A DNA stretch of 64,000 nt, from positions 62,001 to 126,000 of the forward strand of contig NZ_JOCA01000008.1 of NCBI RefSeq assembly GCF_000718785.1, in the 5' to 3' direction. The notes beneath the pieces were generated by a model. The model did not search any database. It was not told where the DNA came from and saw only the letters and a program-made list of their open reading frames with translations. Below are positions 61,446 to 64,000 of the stretch, one piece after another. The DNA comes from Streptomyces sp. NRRL WC-3626 (GTDB taxonomy: Bacteria; Actinomycetota; Actinomycetes; Streptomycetales; Streptomycetaceae). How positions within the stretch are numbered: position 1 is the first letter of the stretch; each line of letters opens with the position of its first letter. Both the position numbers and the translations under genes were made by a program.

Positions 61446-62423
61446 CTACGCGGTGTCGTAGCGCAGGCGGTGGCACAGGGCGGGGATCTCGCCGGAGGCG
61501 AGGCGGGGCATGACGTCGGGCAGGTCCTCGAAGGCGGATTCGCCGGTGACGAGGGCGTCGAAGGCGGGGTCGGTGAGCAGGTCGAGGGCGAGGGCGAGCC
61601 GGTCGGCGTAGCCGAGGTGGGCGCGGGCCGGGGAGACGGTGCCGACCTGGCTGCCGCGCAGGGTGAGGCGGCGGGAGTGGAAGGCCTCGCCGAGCGGGAG
61701 GCCGACCCTGCGGTCGCCGTACCAGCTGAGTTCGACGACGGTGCCCTCGGGGCGGAGCAGTTCGAGGGCGCGGCCGAGGCCCTGTTCGGTGGCGCTGGCG
61801 TGGACGACGAGGTCGCAGTCGCCGAGGGCGTCGGCGGGCAGGGCGAATCCGACGCCGAGTGCCGCCGCGGTGTCGGCGCGGGCCGGGTCGGCGTCGACGA
61901 GCTGGACGCGTACGCCGGGGAAGCGGGCGAGCAGTGCGGCCACCGAGCTGCCGACCATGCCGCCGCCGACGACGGCGATACGGTCGCCGACCAGCGGTGC
62001 CGCGTCCCAGAGCGCGTTGACGGCGGTCTCGACGGTGCCGGCGAGGACGGCCCGTCCGGCGGGCACCCCGTCGGGTACGGGGGTGACGGCGCGCGCCGGG
62101 ACGACGTACCGCGTCTGGTGCGGGTACAGGCTGAACACGGTCCGCCCGACGAGTGTTCCGGGTCCTTCCTCCACCACACCGACGTTGAGGTAGCCGTACT
62201 TCACGGGGGCCGGGAAGTCGCCCTCCTGGAACGGCGCGCGCATGGCGGTGTGCTGGTTCTCGGGCACTCCGCCGCGGAAGACGAGCGTCTCCGTGCCCCG
62301 GCTCACCCCGGAGTAGAGGGACCGCACCAGGACCTCGTCCGCGCCGGGCGCGGGCAGGGCGATCTCACGGATCACCCCTCGGCCGGGTGAGTCGAGCCAG
62401 AACGCACGGGCGGTGCGGTTCAT
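61446..62423 (-). CDS. Zinc-type (MDR) alcohol dehydrogenase-like oxidoreductase
   Basis: 325 aa from ATG 62423. GroES-like N-terminus ([30 protein letters not shown]) and a Rossmann domain with [35 protein letters not shown]. The segment SRGTET replaces the usual CGTD zinc-ligand motif and no structural Cys cluster is seen, so it may not bind catalytic zinc. First gene of the minus-strand operon with the PTPS-like, glycosyltransferase, methyltransferase and membrane genes, separated from the PTPS-like gene by 117 nt. It could reduce or oxidise a side chain of the pathway intermediate. Confidence 0.86.
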   Translation of the reverse strand: MNRTARAFWLDSPGRGVIREIALPAPGADEVLVRSLYSGVSRGTETLVFRGGVPENQHTAMRAPFQEGDFPAPVKYGYLNVGVVEEGPGTLVGRTVFSLYPHQTRYVVPARAVTPVPDGVPAGRAVLAGTVETAVNALWDAAPLVGDRIAVVGGGMVGSSVAALLARFPGVRVQLVDADPARADTAAALGVGFALPADALGDCDLVVHASATEQGLGRALELLRPEGTVVELSWYGDRRVGLPLGEAFHSRRLTLRGSQVGTVSPARAHLGYADRLALALDLLTDPAFDALVTGESAFEDLPDVMPRLASGEIPALCHRLRYDTA

Positions 62424-62531
62424 CGGAATCCTCCTGAACGATCGGGAAGCTGCACGCGTACCGAGGGGTGCACAGGCCGCGCACAAGGTAGCGGCGTTGA
62501 TCGACTCTGTCACACGGCCGGAGGATGTTCG

Positions 62532-63293
62532 GTGGCCCTGAACCACAGTTACGACGCGAGGCTCGTACAGCAGGAGACTGCTGTGGGGGCGGGCGTACAG
62601 ATCCTGTTGCTCGCCCTCATCGGTACCGCGATCGGCATGGGCCCTGCGGGCTGGCTGACCGGCCTCGCGTTCGCGATCGCCACCTGGGCGGTGCTCTCCC
62701 GGGCCCTGCACCGGTCCCGGCTGCGCTCGTTCGGCGCGGCGAACCGGGTCACGCTCGGCCGTGCCACCCTCGTCGGCGGGGTCACCGCGCTGGTCGCCGA
62801 CTCGTTCCAGGACTCACCCCCCGTCTCCCTGTTCGTCGGCCTGACCGCCGTGGCCCTGATCCTGGACGGTGTCGACGGCAAGGTCGCGCGCCGTACCGGT
62901 ACGTCGACTCCGCTGGGCGCCCGCTTCGACATGGAGGTGGACGCGTTCCTGATCCTCGTGCTGAGCGTGTACGTGTCGATGGCGATGGGTCCGTGGGTGC
63001 TCCTCATCGGCGGTATGCGGTACGTGTTCGTGGCCGCCGCGCGGGTCTGGCCCTGGCTGACCGCTCCGCTCCCGCCGAGCACGGCCCGCAAGACGGTGGC
63101 CGCGCTCCAGGGTGTGCTGCTGCTGGTGGCGGGCGCGGCACTGCTCCCGCACGTCGTCAACGTCGGTGTGGTGGCGCTGGCGCTGGGCCTGCTGCTGTGG
63201 TCGTTCGGCCGGGACGTGCTGTGGCTGTGGCGGACCTCCCGCGTCGAGACGGTCCCGGTCCCGCACGAGGTACGGGAACTGGTCGCCGGCTGA
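62532..63293 (+). CDS. CDP-alcohol phosphatidyltransferase family protein
   Basis: 253 aa, GTG start at 62532. The family motif D-x2-D-G-x2-A-R-x8-G-x3-D-x3-D is complete: D112, D115, G116, A119, R120, G129, D133 and D137. About six membrane spans. It joins a CDP-linked group to an alcohol acceptor, as in phospholipid or polyol-phosphate synthesis. Divergent from the MDR gene across 108 bp, it probably belongs to the same unit of function. Substrates unknown. Confidence 0.9.
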   Translation: MALNHSYDARLVQQETAVGAGVQILLLALIGTAIGMGPAGWLTGLAFAIATWAVLSRALHRSRLRSFGAANRVTLGRATLVGGVTALVADSFQDSPPVSLFVGLTAVALILDGVDGKVARRTGTSTPLGARFDMEVDAFLILVLSVYVSMAMGPWVLLIGGMRYVFVAAARVWPWLTAPLPPSTARKTVAALQGVLLLVAGAALLPHVVNVGVVALALGLLLWSFGRDVLWLWRTSRVETVPVPHEVRELVAG

Positions 63294-63396
63294 GGTCACG
63301 CCGGAACCCCGGCGCCCGCCATGGTCCACGGCCCGCCCGGGGGCCGCGTCAGGAAGCCGTGCGGCAGCCGGGCACCGCGTCCTCACCTCGCCCCCG

Positions 63397-63936
63397 TCAC
63401 TCGAGGCCGGCCGCGTCGAGCAGCCGGACCACGTCCCTGCGCCCGTAGCCGAGCAGCCGGGCCCGGTGGGCCGCCGTGAGCAGCGACTGCGTGACGATCA
63501 CGCCCGCGTGGCCGTCCGGGCCGGACCCGTACCACTCCTCGGGTCTTCCGACGCCCAGGCCGGTCAGCACCAGACCGTGCTCCCGGCGCACCTCCGCGAC
63601 GGTCCCGGCGACCGCGTCCATGAGCGTCCGCCCCGGCCGCTCGCACTTCAGGGCGAAGCACCCCCGGTCCACGGGCACGCACCCCCGCGGCGGACGCGCC
63701 CGCACCCCCGCGTACCGCTCGTCGTCCACCCCGGCGTCCCCGAACGCGTCGTGCACCAGCACGAACCGGTGGAACCCGGGTGGGGCCGGAGGTGGCGGCG
63801 GCGTGTACTCCCAGTCCGCGTCCTCGTACAACTGCCGTGTCACCTCCTCCTCTTCGGCGTGGGTCACGGTGAACCCCGTCGCCTCGTTGCGCCCGGTCGT
63901 CGTGCCGTCGGCGTTGCGGTGGAGGGTGAGACTCAT
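63397..63936 (-). CDS. Hypothetical protein (179 aa)
   Basis: 179 aa from ATG 63936. The N-terminus MSLTLHRNADGTTTGRNEAT is followed by an acidic stretch (EEEEVTRQLYEDADWEYTPP) and a proline run (PPPPPAPPG). The C-terminal part (KCERPGRTLMDAVAGTVAEVRREHGLVLTGLGVGRPEEWYGS and LLTAAHRARLLGYGRRDVVRLLDAAG) looks globular. I do not recognise a family. A longer overlapping frame (63383-63955) has poor codon bias and is rejected. Confidence 0.65.
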   Translation of the reverse strand: MSLTLHRNADGTTTGRNEATGFTVTHAEEEEVTRQLYEDADWEYTPPPPPAPPGFHRFVLVHDAFGDAGVDDERYAGVRARPPRGCVPVDRGCFALKCERPGRTLMDAVAGTVAEVRREHGLVLTGLGVGRPEEWYGSGPDGHAGVIVTQSLLTAAHRARLLGYGRRDVVRLLDAAGLE

Positions 63937-64000
63937 GACGTACTCCGTTCATCACCGGGGCACTGCCCCGAGGGACTGATCCGACGGACCCGTCCCGTCC

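Noticed and set aside
63383..63955. 190-codon frame overlapping the terminal hypothetical gene
   Set aside because: Arg/Gly-rich shadow; the frame 63397-63936 has better codon bias and a plausible protein.

Overview
The window is high-GC DNA with strong third-position GC bias, many GTG starts, ATGA/GTGA stop-start overlaps and the repeat families and regulators typical of Streptomyces. Gene content and order (pentose-phosphate operon, zinc-less PTPS homologue, GTP cyclohydrolase II with Met120) recall the S. coelicolor SCO6650-SCO6663 neighbourhood. It is chromosomal and mainly catabolic. I see no rRNA, tRNA, CRISPR array, integrase, transposase or prophage. The 5' end cuts through a galU-like gene. 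LAYOUT: (1) 0-5.2 kb: partial galU-like gene, an FMN reductase and a GST-like protein, each behind its own short leader peptide of the actinobacterial sulfur/cysteine type, then a DHFR-family reductase and a DEAD-box helicase. (2) 5.4-12 kb: vanillate O-demethylase vanA-(small ORF)-vanB, an IclR regulator, and a four-gene NMT1/SsuA-type ABC importer behind a three-half-site operator. (3) 12-20.1 kb: LacI regulator, sugar ABC importer, GH13 alpha-glucosidase and secreted GH87 alpha-1,3-glucanase. (4) 20.2-25.8 kb: hydroxyproline catabolic operon (three-subunit D-hydroxyproline dehydrogenase, deaminase, 2-epimerase, GntR) with a 25-bp palindrome at the promoter. (5) 25.8-37 kb: MmyB-like and XRE proteins, Sfp-type PPTase, phosphoesterase, ATP-grasp protein, GH4/IclR pair, two-component system, MMPL transporter. 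(6) 37-40 kb: GH16-CBM6 beta-glucanase with an inverted-repeat operator, and an AraC regulator. (7) 40-46.8 kb: tal-zwf-opcA-pgi-gnd-phosphatase operon, in which zwf carries an internal deletion plus frameshift. (8) 46.8-51.9 kb: quinate/shikimate catabolism (3-dehydroshikimate dehydratase, dehydrogenase, TetR, MFS). (9) 52-56.1 kb: UvrA paralogue, PPOX-family protein, serine hydrolase. (10) 56.1-63.3 kb: the most intriguing region, holding a GTP cyclohydrolase II variant, a creatininase-family hydrolase, a catalytically degenerate PTPS, an MDR dehydrogenase, a methyltransferase, a glycosyltransferase, a flippase-like membrane protein and a CDP-alcohol phosphotransferase. HOW IT FITS TOGETHER: vanAB and the quinate/shikimate genes both lead to protocatechuate. 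The GH87/GH13, GH16 and GH4 loci handle plant or fungal glucans, and the sugars feed the pentose-phosphate operon. Region 10 looks like an uncharacterised pathway that starts from GTP and may build a pterin- or pyrimidine-derived, methylated, glycosylated and possibly lipid-linked product.
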